Below, piece after piece: positions 1 to 8,487 of a stretch of 64,000 bases of DNA. The notes under the pieces are model-generated. The model was not told where the DNA came from. It saw only the letters and a program-made list of their open reading frames with translations, and did not search any database. Source of the DNA: Halomonas sp. HL-93 (lineage in GTDB: Bacteria; Pseudomonadota; Gammaproteobacteria; Pseudomonadales; Halomonadaceae); the NCBI RefSeq assembly GCF_900086985.1, contig NZ_LT593974.1, forward strand, positions 3,038,001 through 3,102,000, written 5' to 3'. The translations under genes were made by a program, and so were the position numbers. Position 1 is the first letter of the stretch, and each line of letters starts with the position of its first letter.

Positions 1-1
1 C

Positions 2-112
2 CTGCCTAATACCCTGTTCAATTCCAATACCATCGATACCCGCATGTTCAACGGCTACGAGGATGAAGTCGCCGAGCTATATGCAGGAATGGATCTAAGG
101 AAGCACTACTGA
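2..112 (+). CDS. msrP: MsrP, methionine sulfoxide reductase catalytic subunit (C-terminal end only)
   Basis: An open frame enters from the left edge and ends in TGA at 110-112. Its last residues read FNGYEDEVAELYAGMDLRKHY, apart from the final residues the usual close of the periplasmic molybdopterin protein MsrP (YedY), which repairs oxidised methionine in exported proteins. The stop overlaps the msrQ start (TGATG), as expected for the msrPQ operon. Only about 36 codons are visible, so the call rests on this tail and on the neighbour. Confidence 0.85.
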   Translation: MPNTLFNSNTIDTRMFNGYEDEVAELYAGMDLRKHY

Positions 113-729
113 TGGCGACACAGCACAAATGGCTCGCTTGGCGCGTGGCGGTCTTTCTGGCGGCGCTTTCGCCGCTGGTCTTCTGGGGCTGGCAGGTGGC
201 CAACAACGCCGCTGGCCCAGAACCAGGGCGCTATCTGTTGCTAAACATTGGTATTGGCGGGCTGTGGATGCTGCTGCTCACCCTCAGCCTGACGCCGTTG
301 ACCAAGCTCACCCGCTGGAAAGGCTTCGCGCTGATCCGGCGCCAGTTGGGTCTCTGGACGCTCGCCTACGCCACCCTGCACCTGCTCAGCTACGCGCTGT
401 TTATCCTGGGGCTTAACTGGGCACTGCTGGGCAGCGAAATCGTCAAACGGCCCTACATTATCGTCGGCATGATTGCGCTGATCGGCCTGGCCGTACTGGG
501 CGCGACGTCCAACAAGTGGTCTATGCGCCGCTTGGGCAAGCGCTGGAAATCGCTACACAAATTTTCCTACGTCATCTTGGGGTTGGTGCTACTGCACTTC
601 TTCTGGGTCGTACGTGCCGATATGAGCGAATGGGCTATGTATGCGGTTATTGGGGCGCTCCTCATGGCTACCCGTCTTCCACCCGTCTCGCGCACGTTGC
701 CTAAACTGCGTTATCGATTAAGTCGTTAA
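112..729 (+). CDS. msrQ: MsrQ, heme-binding membrane subunit of the MsrPQ system
   Basis: A 205-residue integral membrane protein of the ferric-reductase-like (YedZ) family that passes electrons from the respiratory chain or flavin reductase to periplasmic MsrP. The sequence has about six hydrophobic helices. The family core is visible: RRQLGLWTLAYATLHLLSY near residue 77 and a WKSLHKFSYVILGLVLLHFFW segment near residue 145, with the histidines that bind heme. Length is normal for MsrQ. The start overlaps the msrP stop, so the two are translationally coupled. Downstream is a decayed LysR gene, so the operon ends here. Confidence 0.93.
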   Translation: MATQHKWLAWRVAVFLAALSPLVFWGWQVANNAAGPEPGRYLLLNIGIGGLWMLLLTLSLTPLTKLTRWKGFALIRRQLGLWTLAYATLHLLSYALFILGLNWALLGSEIVKRPYIIVGMIALIGLAVLGATSNKWSMRRLGKRWKSLHKFSYVILGLVLLHFFWVVRADMSEWAMYAVIGALLMATRLPPVSRTLPKLRYRLSR

Positions 730-845
730 ATAAAGTAAAACGGTGTGCGCCAGGCAGTTCGGTACTGATATCGACTAGCACGGTTGCTGAGTTCCTTTAC
801 TTATAGGCAGCAGTCTCTCGGTTTACTTTATCATCGACGCCATGA

Positions 846-1532
846 TCCTTCCTGCAGATCGCGGAAGTCGAGGCGGCCGAAGCGCTGACGGACCAGGCCA
901 GGGCTACGCCACGGGGTCGCCTAAGAATCAATGCGCCCGTCACCTTTGGCAGTCAAAGCCTGGTTCCACTGGTTATCCGCTACCTTCGTCAGTACCCCGA
1001 GGTGGAGGTCGACCTCACCTTGTCAGATCGCTTGGTCGATCCTATCGAGGAGGGTTAGGAAGCCGTCATTCGCCTCGGGCCAATCAGCGAAAGTACGACA
1101 CTGGTGGCACGCCCACTTGCCCCCTATCGGCTTATCGCCTGTGCCTCGCCAGCCTATTTAGCTGAGCATGGTGAGCCTGAGACACCAGCGGATCTGCTGG
1201 CGCATGAGTGCCTGGGCTTTGCCTATTGGTTCGGCACTTTGGGCAGAACGTGGCGCTTCAGTCGCGACAGCTGCCTATATGACGCCCCCGTGCGCGGGCG
1301 GCTGCAAATCAACGACTGGAAAGGGCTGCTTCGCGCAGCACTGGAGAGGTTCGGCATTACATTGGGCTATGAAGCCGCACTGACTGAGGCGTTATCCGCC
1401 GGGCGGCTGGTGCGCATCTTGCCAGAATTTGAGGGGCCTTCGAGACCCATGCACCTACTCTACGCCGCTGATCAACGCATGACGCCGAAGCTACGTCATT
1501 TCATAGACGATATTGTGGCCACGTTTGCTTAA
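846..1532 (+). pseudogene. LysR-family regulator, 5'-truncated with an in-frame stop
   Basis: One continuous frame from about 846 to TAA at 1530-1532 encodes the effector-binding part of a LysR regulator: ARATPRGRLRINAPVTFGSQ, then LRQYPEVEVDLTLSDR, then LIACASPAYLAEHG and a normal C-terminus. The N-terminal DNA-binding helix-turn-helix (about 80 codons) is absent; a stop at 843-845 precedes the frame. An in-frame TAG at 1056-1058 sits where the family has an aromatic residue (EEG-stop-EAVIRLG). The truncation and the nonsense change together show a dead gene. An ATG at 1104 could give a 142-residue fragment, but it would have no DNA-binding domain. Confidence 0.85.
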
Positions 1533-1657
1533 ATAAAAATAAATATCCCGTAAAAAATTAAAAAAACCAATCAACTACGACCAAAAAATTAAAAACAGCA
1601 TGGAGAAAAAGCAACCAAAAAAACAAAATATAAAAAACCAAAACAGAGAAGACAAAC

Positions 1658-2287
1658 ATGCATTATCTAACACAAAGCATAGCCATTGGGTTTATGATAG
1701 CAGCACCTGTTGGTCCAATAGGATTACTCTGCATGCAGAGAACGTTAGCAGACGGCTGGAAACTTGGGTTTATAACAGGGCTAGGCGCGGCTTCAGCCGA
1801 CTTGCTATATGGCATCCTGGGTGCTCTCGGTTTTGCCGCCATCATTTCGCTTTTATCAACATCGCTACTATGGTTATCTATTGCGGGTGGGGTAATACTG
1901 ATTTATCTGGGAGTTTCTGCAGCCAAAAATAAAACAAATCATTCTGCAAAAAATAAAAATCCGCATTCACCATTAAAAGCCTACTTAACTACATTTTTTC
2001 TTACATTATCGAACCCAATGACAATCTTTGCATTTATTGCCATATTTTCAGCTATTGTCCCAAATGGCAACAGCCCCACAGACATTGGACTAGTGAAGTT
2101 GAGTATCATTTGCTTAGGGGTTTTTCTTGGCTCAATGGCTTGGTGGGTCTTTTTGACTTCTGCTGTGTATTTCTTGGCAGCCAAAATAAATGAGTCTAAA
2201 ATCAAAACTGTTAGTTGCCTGGCAGGCGTCTCAATAGCATTATTTGGCTGCCATACAGTTGTCACTACTATTATAAAAGTGCTATGA
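1658..2287 (+). CDS. LysE/RhtB-family amino-acid exporter
   Basis: A 209-residue inner-membrane protein with six predicted hydrophobic helices. The N-terminus carries the LysE family signature: APVGPIGLLCMQRTLADG near residues 16-33, followed by GLGAASADLLYG and LTLSNPMTIFAFIAIFSAI near 119. Members export amino acids such as lysine, threonine or homoserine; the substrate cannot be read from sequence. It is convergent with an Lrp-type regulator and overlaps its end by 6 bases. LysE exporters are often controlled by Lrp/AsnC or LysR regulators, so a link is plausible. Gene and upstream are more AT-rich than neighbours (runs of A at 1533-1655), suggesting transfer. Confidence 0.88.
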   Translation: MHYLTQSIAIGFMIAAPVGPIGLLCMQRTLADGWKLGFITGLGAASADLLYGILGALGFAAIISLLSTSLLWLSIAGGVILIYLGVSAAKNKTNHSAKNKNPHSPLKAYLTTFFLTLSNPMTIFAFIAIFSAIVPNGNSPTDIGLVKLSIICLGVFLGSMAWWVFLTSAVYFLAAKINESKIKTVSCLAGVSIALFGCHTVVTTIIKVL

Positions 2288-2749
2288 AGGATGCCTATTA
2301 CTCAAAAACCTATTCAACACATCATGACGGCTATCCATTGAAATAGGCTCCGAGAGAACAATCCTTGTTTTAGTTTCACCAAAAGTATTTACCTTTGCAA
2401 CAAACTCTTCGACATCCCGATTAGTGGGAACATATATTCGAATCAAATAGGAGTCTTCGCCGGTTACATGCAGACATTCCGCTACTTCGGGCAGAGAATC
2501 GAGCTTGGCTAGAAGTTTCTCTTTTTGTGGTTTAAACGCCGTAATACCAATTACAGCGGAGACAGCCAGCCCAATTTTTTCCAGATCCACTACCGCTGTG
2601 TAACCTTTTATAACGCCACTTTCCTCCAACTTTCTCATTCGCTCTGTCACCGCCGGTATTGAAAGGCCTACTTGCTGGGACAGCTTTGTAACTGAGATAC
2701 GGCCATCCTGGCGCAATGCACGAATAATTTTCAGATTCATTCTATCCAT
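2282..2749 (-). CDS. Lrp/AsnC-family transcriptional regulator
   Basis: 155 residues, the usual size. The N-terminal winged helix starts MDRMNLKIIRALRQDGRISV and continues KLSQQVGLSIPAVTERMRKLEESGVI (residues about 20-48), the typical AsnC helix-turn-helix. The second half is the RAM ligand-binding domain (GITAFKPQKEKLLAKLDSLPEV, then VTGEDSYLIRIYV). Such proteins sense amino acids and control their uptake, export or catabolism. The convergent LysE-type exporter is the obvious candidate target, but no divergent shared promoter exists here. Confidence 0.9.
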   Translation of the reverse strand: MDRMNLKIIRALRQDGRISVTKLSQQVGLSIPAVTERMRKLEESGVIKGYTAVVDLEKIGLAVSAVIGITAFKPQKEKLLAKLDSLPEVAECLHVTGEDSYLIRIYVPTNRDVEEFVAKVNTFGETKTRIVLSEPISMDSRHDVLNRFLSNRHPS

Positions 2750-2781
2750 TCAAACCTCTCAAAAAAATTTAACTTAAAGAA

Positions 2782-3621
2782 TTAACCCACCACCCACTCA
2801 TTAAAAGCATTCTTCTCGGTGTCGCTCCCCTGATGGGCATAATAAACCAACCGTAGGTGACGCTCCTCATCAACGGTGAGCGTGGTGTGTTCAAACGCGA
2901 TAGCGCCAATCCCATCCAGATTAAGATGGCGCACGCCCTGGCAAGGGGCGTTGACCTCCTGATTTTTCCACCATGCCTTAAACTCGGGCGCCACTTTGGT
3001 TAACTCTTCAACCAACCCATCGATAGAGGGATCTTCGGTCGCGCGGGCAAAGTCGCGTCGGAAGCTGGATAGCATTTGGCAAACCTGCTCCTCCCAGGGT
3101 GATAACCGCTGGCGCATGGCAGGATCGGTAAATAACAACCAGAGCATATTGCGGCGCTCGGGTGCATGGGCAGAGAAGTTGAACAGCTTATCGGCCGCAG
3201 CGTTCCAGGCCAGCACATCCCAGCGTAAATTAAGGATATAGGCAGGCCGTGTGGGCAGGTCGTCCATCAAGGTTTGCACCAGCGACGGCACGCTGCACCA
3301 GGTTTTGCCTAGCTCAGAGGGTAGCCGCTGATGGGCAAGTAAGAACAGATGGCGGCGCTCGGCCGCATCCAGCTTGAGCACTTTGGATAAGTTATCCAGA
3401 AACGTCGCCGATACGCTAATATCGCGGCCCTGCTCCAACCAGGTATACCAAGTCAGCCCCACGCCCGCTAAAGCGGCGACCTCTTCGCGTCTTAATCCTG
3501 GCGTTCGCCTTCGACGGCCACGTGGCAGCCCCATCTCTTCCGGGGCAATTTTCTCGCGATGCTTGCGTAGAAACGCAGCCAAGTCTTCCCGCGTTCGAGT
3601 TAGCGTCCGGGCAGCAGTCAT
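2782..3621 (-). CDS. XRE-family regulator with MmyB-like ligand-binding domain
   Basis: 279 residues with the start at the ATG at 3621, preceded by AAAGG with good spacing; an upstream GTG at 3639 is less likely. Residues about 10-75 form the helix-turn-helix (LAAFLRKHREKI, RTPGLRREEVAALAGVGLTW, YTWLEQGRDISVS). The rest matches the MmyB-type domain (RPAYILNLRWDVLAWNAAAD, RNMLWLLFTDPAMRQRL, LVYYAHQGSDTEKN), thought to bind a small hydrophobic ligand. It is divergent from the MFS pump at 3767 across a 145-bp gap, a layout that usually means the regulator controls the pump. Confidence 0.9.
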   Translation of the reverse strand: MTAARTLTRTREDLAAFLRKHREKIAPEEMGLPRGRRRRTPGLRREEVAALAGVGLTWYTWLEQGRDISVSATFLDNLSKVLKLDAAERRHLFLLAHQRLPSELGKTWCSVPSLVQTLMDDLPTRPAYILNLRWDVLAWNAAADKLFNFSAHAPERRNMLWLLFTDPAMRQRLSPWEEQVCQMLSSFRRDFARATEDPSIDGLVEELTKVAPEFKAWWKNQEVNAPCQGVRHLNLDGIGAIAFEHTTLTVDEERHLRLVYYAHQGSDTEKNAFNEWVVG

Positions 3622-3766
3622 TTTATTACCTTTAATCACTTATCACTTTTAGTAATAGCATAAACAGTTAAATTGTACCCCTTTAAAAGCCCCTCCAGAA
3701 TAGCCTCTCGCTGGCAGAACTACCGGCGATTTAAATCCTTTCTAATGCTTATTTCTGGAGCACGTA

Positions 3767-4930
3767 ATGGCTGATCAGTCTCGTTTATCGGTTTATTTAA
3801 TCGCCCTGGGGGCATTTGCACTGGGGATGGCTTCTTATGTCACTGCGGGGCTTATTCCTCTTATTGGCGATGCTTTTAGTGTCACGGCTGCTACGGCGGC
3901 TCAATTAGTCACGGCATTCACCTTAGCCTATGGCTTAGGCTCGCCCGTCGTCGTAGCACTACTGCCCGGCCAGCATCAACGCTTGGGCTTACTAGTGGCG
4001 TTGGCCGTTTTTATTGTGGCCAATATCGCTAGCGCACTGGCCACTAGCTTTATCGCCCTCGCTATATGGCGAGCGGTCGCAGGCGTGGGCGCTGGGGTTT
4101 ATCTTGCCATGGGCATTGCCGCCGCAGCCGCCATCACGCCAGAGGCCCAGCGCGGTAAAGCGATTGCGATCATCATGGGCGGCATGGCGAGCGGCACGGT
4201 ACTGGGGGTGCCTATCAGCCTGTTGCTGGCAGAGCGTTTAGGCTGGGCGTCAGCCATGTGGCTTATCGCAGGTCTTGGCTGCATCGCCTACGCCGGACTT
4301 CACACCAAACTGCCTGCACTGCCAGCCACACCGGTGCTTTCACTTGTTCGCAAACTGGCTATTTTGAAAAACCCTCATGCCATGGCCATTCTGACAGTTT
4401 CCTTATTGGCGGCCATTGCCAGCCTGGGCATGTACACCTTTATCGCCCCCTTTATGGCGGGCAGCGAGTCAGGCGCTGTTCAGTCGATTACCGGTTATTT
4501 ATGGGTATGGGGGATTGGTGGCGTGCTGGGTAGCTTTTTGGTTGGCCCATTGGTCGACAAATTTATCGGGCCCGTTATTACCTTGGCGATTATGCTGCTG
4601 CTTTCTATAGCCCTCATCTCGCTGCCCTTTGCTGTGTCGATTCATCCACTGCTAACGTTACTGCCGATTGCGCTTTGGGGCGCCGTGGGCTGGGCGCTGC
4701 AAGTGCCACAAAACAACGAGCTCGTTCGTACGAGACAAGCCCATGGCGACGGCAACTTGGCGGTCGCGCTCAATGAATCGGCGCTCTATTTAGGTAGTGC
4801 GCTAGGTGCGGGGGGCGGAGGGATTATGCTTGCTCTCCAACTGCCCGTTTCGGCATTAGCGGTGGTTGCCGGAGCTATCGCCACTGTAGGTGCGGCAGTT
4901 CAGCTCATCATCATGCGCACTATGCACTAA
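3767..4930 (+). CDS. MFS transporter, DHA1-like drug/sugar efflux type
   Basis: 387 residues with twelve hydrophobic segments, an inner-membrane proton-driven antiporter of the arabinose-efflux/multidrug type. Visible family features are the start LIALGAFALGMASYVTAGLI and AIWRAVAGVGAGVYLAMGIA near residue 105, then GGMASGTVLGVPISLLLAER (motif C) near 144. It is divergent from an MmyB-type regulator. The substrate is unknown. The gene ends 157 bp before a convergent LysR gene; no strong terminator was seen between them. Confidence 0.88.
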   Translation: MADQSRLSVYLIALGAFALGMASYVTAGLIPLIGDAFSVTAATAAQLVTAFTLAYGLGSPVVVALLPGQHQRLGLLVALAVFIVANIASALATSFIALAIWRAVAGVGAGVYLAMGIAAAAAITPEAQRGKAIAIIMGGMASGTVLGVPISLLLAERLGWASAMWLIAGLGCIAYAGLHTKLPALPATPVLSLVRKLAILKNPHAMAILTVSLLAAIASLGMYTFIAPFMAGSESGAVQSITGYLWVWGIGGVLGSFLVGPLVDKFIGPVITLAIMLLLSIALISLPFAVSIHPLLTLLPIALWGAVGWALQVPQNNELVRTRQAHGDGNLAVALNESALYLGSALGAGGGGIMLALQLPVSALAVVAGAIATVGAAVQLIIMRTMH

Positions 4931-5087
4931 TCCCGTTCGCACAGGCCAAGGGGCTCTCTTCAAGGGATCGTCTTTACGCCATTAAGATCAATGAAGACCA
5001 CTCCCGGCGAGCTTGAAACCAAGCATACGTAATCAAGCGACTTCACTGCGGCAACATATCAACCGCTGCCCCTGGAAGACGTAAATT

Positions 5088-6020
5088 TCAGCGTTTATAG
5101 CCAATCCGATCATCGACAGGCATATTCTGAGCCATCAACTCGACGACCCAGTCAATGAACACACGCAGCTTGGCGCTGACGTGGCGATTGGGTGGAAAAG
5201 CGACGTACATCGGCATGGGTTCCAACTGCCAATCATCAAATAGTCGTACCAGCTCGCCGCTGGCTACGTGCTCCCTGGCCATGTAATCCGGCAGCCAAAT
5301 GACGCCGAGCCCCGTCAGGGCCGCTGCAAGCCCCGCATTCCCGTCATCGACCGAGATCATACTGCGCCCCTGCACGGTGACACGCTCTTCGTTGCGGTGC
5401 AGGGCGTAAGGAAAGGCCAAGCCCGCGCGCGCCCATCTGAAACCGACAATGGCGTGCGGTGGGAGTGACAGCGCCTGCGGATGCGAAGGAACGCCGGCCT
5501 TTTCCAGATAGCTGGGCGCGGCGAAAACCCCAAGCGTCAGATCGCCCACGCGACGCGCCACCAAGGATAAATCGGTAAGCTCTCCACCGCGGATCACACA
5601 GTCCACGCCTTCATTGATGAGATCCACCCTGCGATCACTCACGCCCAAGTCGAGTTGAATATCGGGATACTGAGCGTGGAACGCGGGCAGGGCCGGAATC
5701 AGGATCATGCGTGCAAACGGGCTGGGGACGTCCACCCGGAGCCGCCCGCGGGGCAATATTGAGGCGTTGGACAGGCTGGTTTCGGCATCATCCATATCGG
5801 CCAGAAGCTTGATGACGCGCTCGTAGTAGGCCGCACCGTCCGCCGTGACGTTCACCTTGCGCGTGGTGCGGTTGAGCAGTTTGACACGTAGCCGGGCCTC
5901 TAGCTGTTGCACGAGTTGCGTCACGCTTGTCTTGCTCATGTGAAGTGTTTCGGCGGCCTTGGTAAAGCTGCCCGTCTCCACGACCCGGGCAAAGGCCTGC
6001 ATTGCGTTAAAACGATCCAT
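5088..6020 (-). CDS. LysR-family transcriptional regulator
   Basis: 310 residues from the ATG at 6020 (MDRFNAMQAFARVVETGSFT); the frame extends to a GTG at 6035 but the family alignment favours 6020. The helix-turn-helix is KAAETLHMSKTSVTQLVQQL with LLNRTTRKV. The effector domain follows (GRLRVDVPSPFARMILIPAL and onward). It is divergent from a RidA-family gene at 6161 with a 140-bp shared upstream region, so it probably controls that gene. A second RidA/LysR pair exists at 18483-19837. Confidence 0.9.
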   Translation of the reverse strand: MDRFNAMQAFARVVETGSFTKAAETLHMSKTSVTQLVQQLEARLRVKLLNRTTRKVNVTADGAAYYERVIKLLADMDDAETSLSNASILPRGRLRVDVPSPFARMILIPALPAFHAQYPDIQLDLGVSDRRVDLINEGVDCVIRGGELTDLSLVARRVGDLTLGVFAAPSYLEKAGVPSHPQALSLPPHAIVGFRWARAGLAFPYALHRNEERVTVQGRSMISVDDGNAGLAAALTGLGVIWLPDYMAREHVASGELVRLFDDWQLEPMPMYVAFPPNRHVSAKLRVFIDWVVELMAQNMPVDDRIGYKR

Positions 6021-6160
6021 GGTTGCGCCAAACACCTCGTGATTGTTTGCAAACTACAAACAATGTTGAACAGAATCCGCCGTTTATCCACCACCAATGC
6101 AGGCTTACAGTGAATCCATCGTAAACAAAGGTCGGCTTCGACCTACTGATGGAGATTCAT

Positions 6161-6553
6161 ATGGCTAAGCGTGACGTCGTTTTCCCCTCGGGCCGCCAGG
6201 CGCTCTATGACCAGAACACCTATTCCGCTGCCATCCGCTCGGGTGACTTTTTGTTTGTGTCGGGCCAGGTCGGCAGCCGTGAGGACGGCTCACCCGAGCC
6301 GGACTTCGCCGCTCAAGTGCAGCTTGCCTTCGACAATCTAGAGCGTGTCCTGGCAGCAGCGGGGGCAAGCTTCGATGATATCGTCGATGTGACGAGTTTT
6401 CATACCGACCCGGAAGCCCAATTCCCTATCTGGCTGGAAGCCAAGGCGCGCGCGTTTCCAGAAAAACCCTACCCGAACTGGACAGCGGTCGGCGTTACCT
6501 GGCTGGCGGGGTTTGACTTTGAAATCAAGGTGATCGCTAAACTTCCCAAGTAA
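6161..6553 (+). CDS. RidA-family (YjgF/YER057c) protein
   Basis: 130 residues from the ATG at 6161, which has GGAG six bases upstream; an in-frame ATG at 6149 contains that site and is less likely. RidA proteins deaminate reactive enamine/imine intermediates. Family marks: YSAAIRSGDFLFVSGQVGS near residue 22, QVQLAFDNLERVLAAAGASF near 59, and TAVGVTWLAGFDFEIKVIA at the end. It lacks the strict RidA arginine context (normally near residue 105 in an R-x-x-V/C context), so it may be one of the Rid subfamilies without confirmed deaminase activity. Divergent LysR and convergent AraC neighbours. Confidence 0.87.
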   Translation: MAKRDVVFPSGRQALYDQNTYSAAIRSGDFLFVSGQVGSREDGSPEPDFAAQVQLAFDNLERVLAAAGASFDDIVDVTSFHTDPEAQFPIWLEAKARAFPEKPYPNWTAVGVTWLAGFDFEIKVIAKLPK

Positions 6554-6567
6554 TCACGCCACACCTC

Positions 6568-7500
6568 TCAAGCGCCAATACGTTGCGACGTTGCGGCGCT
6601 TCTGTTGGCAACCTTGACAGTTTTCTGCAAGCGCAGCGCGTCGCGTTTCGGCGGCGCCTTGAAAAGGCGACCGTATTCGCGGGTGAACTGGGAGACGCTC
6701 TCGTACCCCACCTCGAAGGCAGCATTGCTTGCGGTAACCCCTTCATCCAGCATTAGTCGGCGCGCTTCGATCAAACGCAGCCGCTGCTGGTATTGGCCCG
6801 GTGTTAGGGACGTCATGTACTTGAAGTGCTTATGAAACGAGCTAAGGCTCATGCCTGCTTCTGCGGCCAACTTCTCCACCGGCACGCGTGACGTGTAGTT
6901 AGCCCTGAGCATCTCGATAGCAGCCGCAAGGCGGCTTGCGTAGCTATCCGGATCAGCGATCTCGCGCAAGGCAGTGCCATGAGGTCCCGAGAGCAGCCAA
7001 TAATGCAGCTCCTGCATGATACCGGGGCGTAGAAGCGGTTCGGACTCGGGACGATCCAGCAGTTTCATTAGCCGCGATGCGCAGTCAATCACCTCGGCGT
7101 CGGTGTCTACGGCGAACAGCGTCTGCATTTTCGATGCGCGCTGGGCGGGGGCACTGCCCATGTGCGCGGTAAGCTCGCGCAAGATTCGTCTATCCAGGTC
7201 AATCGCAACGGCCAGATAGGGCTCACTCTGGCTGGCTTGGACAATCCGCCCGACGACCGGCATATCCGCGCTCACAATCGCCGACTCCCCTCCAGCGACC
7301 ACGCGGGTCTGGTGCCCGACCGTCATCCGCTTTGCCCCCTGTAACACCAGGCAAACCATCGGCTTGTAGACCGATTGCAAATCACCGGCGGGGGTTTCGA
7401 CGCACATCATGCTAAGCCCCGGCACTGGGGATAACACCAAGCCATCGTGAGTGGCGTGGTGCTTGGCATAGGTTTGAACCGCCTGTTTGAGTGAGTTCAT
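6568..7500 (-). CDS. AraC-family transcriptional regulator (AraC_N type)
   Basis: 310 residues from the ATG at 7500, which has GAGGA six bases upstream. The N-terminal cupin-like domain reads VYKPMVCLVLQGAKRMTVG and ESAIVSADMPVVGRI, typical of the AraC_N group. The C-terminal double helix-turn-helix is KLAAEAGMSLSSFHKHFKYM and then AAFEVGYESVSQFTREYGRL. It is divergent from the SDR gene at 7706 with a 205-bp gap, a common arrangement in which this AraC group activates a dehydrogenase gene. Convergent with the upstream RidA gene. Confidence 0.9.
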   Translation of the reverse strand: MNSLKQAVQTYAKHHATHDGLVLSPVPGLSMMCVETPAGDLQSVYKPMVCLVLQGAKRMTVGHQTRVVAGGESAIVSADMPVVGRIVQASQSEPYLAVAIDLDRRILRELTAHMGSAPAQRASKMQTLFAVDTDAEVIDCASRLMKLLDRPESEPLLRPGIMQELHYWLLSGPHGTALREIADPDSYASRLAAAIEMLRANYTSRVPVEKLAAEAGMSLSSFHKHFKYMTSLTPGQYQQRLRLIEARRLMLDEGVTASNAAFEVGYESVSQFTREYGRLFKAPPKRDALRLQKTVKVANRSAATSQRIGA

Positions 7501-7705
7501 AGGCATTCCTCAAGCATCTCATCTCAACGTTAGCATGGCTGAGAGAGGGTTTCTCGACGCCTGCAGGATCAGGCAAGTTTTGCGCAAGGCTTGGCAAGAC
7601 CCGCCCTCACCGGATAGTTAACACTAGGATGACTCAGCCATGGTCGCAGACGCCTCAATGGCACTGAGTCCTACCGAATTATTCCGTTAGATGGAGGGTT
7701 TAAAA

Positions 7706-8449
7706 GTGAACACATCAGGCAATACCATGCTCATCACCGGCGGTGGTTCCGGCATTGGTCGTGAACTTGCACAACGCTTCAACGCACTGGGTAACACGGT
7801 GATCGTCGCAGGCCGGCACATGGAAACGCTGGAGGAAACCATTGCCAGTAAGCAAAATATGCACGCGATGGTCGTCGATGTCGAGGACCCAAAAGCCATT
7901 ACTGCCTTTGCCGAGCGCGTCGTCGCCGAACACCCCGACCTCAACGTGCTGATCAACAACGCAGGCATCATGCGCCGCGAGGACTTGACCAGCACCCGTG
8001 ACCTAGCTGATGCCGAACAAACAGTCGTCACCAATCTGCTCGGCCCGATCCGGCTGACCAACGCCCTGACCAACCACCTGGTCAATCAACCAGACGCCGC
8101 CATCGTGAACGTTTCGTCTGGCTTGGCGTTTGTGCCGTTAAGCGGCACGCCTACCTACAACGCCACCAAGGCAGCCATTCACTCCTATACGATTTCGCTC
8201 CGCCAGCAGCTCAAGGGCAAGGTCGAGCTTATCGAACTGGCGCCTCCCGCGGTGCAGACGGAGCTGACACCTGGCCAGTCGACTCGCGAAGGTTATATGC
8301 CGCTCAACGACTATATCGACGAGGTCATGACGTTGTTCCAAGAAAAGCCCACGCCCAAGGAAATTCTGGTGGAAAACGTCAACTTCCTTCGCTGGGCGGA
8401 GCGTGACGGCCACTTTGATGAAGCGGTCGAGATGCTCAGCAAGATGTGA
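7706..8449 (+). CDS. Short-chain dehydrogenase/reductase (DltE-like)
   Basis: 247 residues starting at GTG 7706, which has GGAGGG seven bases upstream; the ATG at 7691 contains that site and is unlikely. NAD(P)-binding motif TGGGSGIG lies at residues about 10-17, the NNAG motif (LINNAGIMRR) near 85, and the catalytic YNATK after PLSGTPT near 153. Homologues named DltE-like act on unknown small substrates; the name does not imply D-alanylation here. Divergent from an AraC regulator and convergent with the MBL-fold gene. Confidence 0.9.
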   Translation: MNTSGNTMLITGGGSGIGRELAQRFNALGNTVIVAGRHMETLEETIASKQNMHAMVVDVEDPKAITAFAERVVAEHPDLNVLINNAGIMRREDLTSTRDLADAEQTVVTNLLGPIRLTNALTNHLVNQPDAAIVNVSSGLAFVPLSGTPTYNATKAAIHSYTISLRQQLKGKVELIELAPPAVQTELTPGQSTREGYMPLNDYIDEVMTLFQEKPTPKEILVENVNFLRWAERDGHFDEAVEMLSKM

Positions 8450-8487
8450 ACGGCACGGCTTCATACCGACTGACGGGCTCCGCCGGA

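Noticed and set aside
1600..1932. 110-codon frame overlapping the LysE exporter
   Set aside because: Out of frame with the clear exporter, which has the family signature and a ribosome site.
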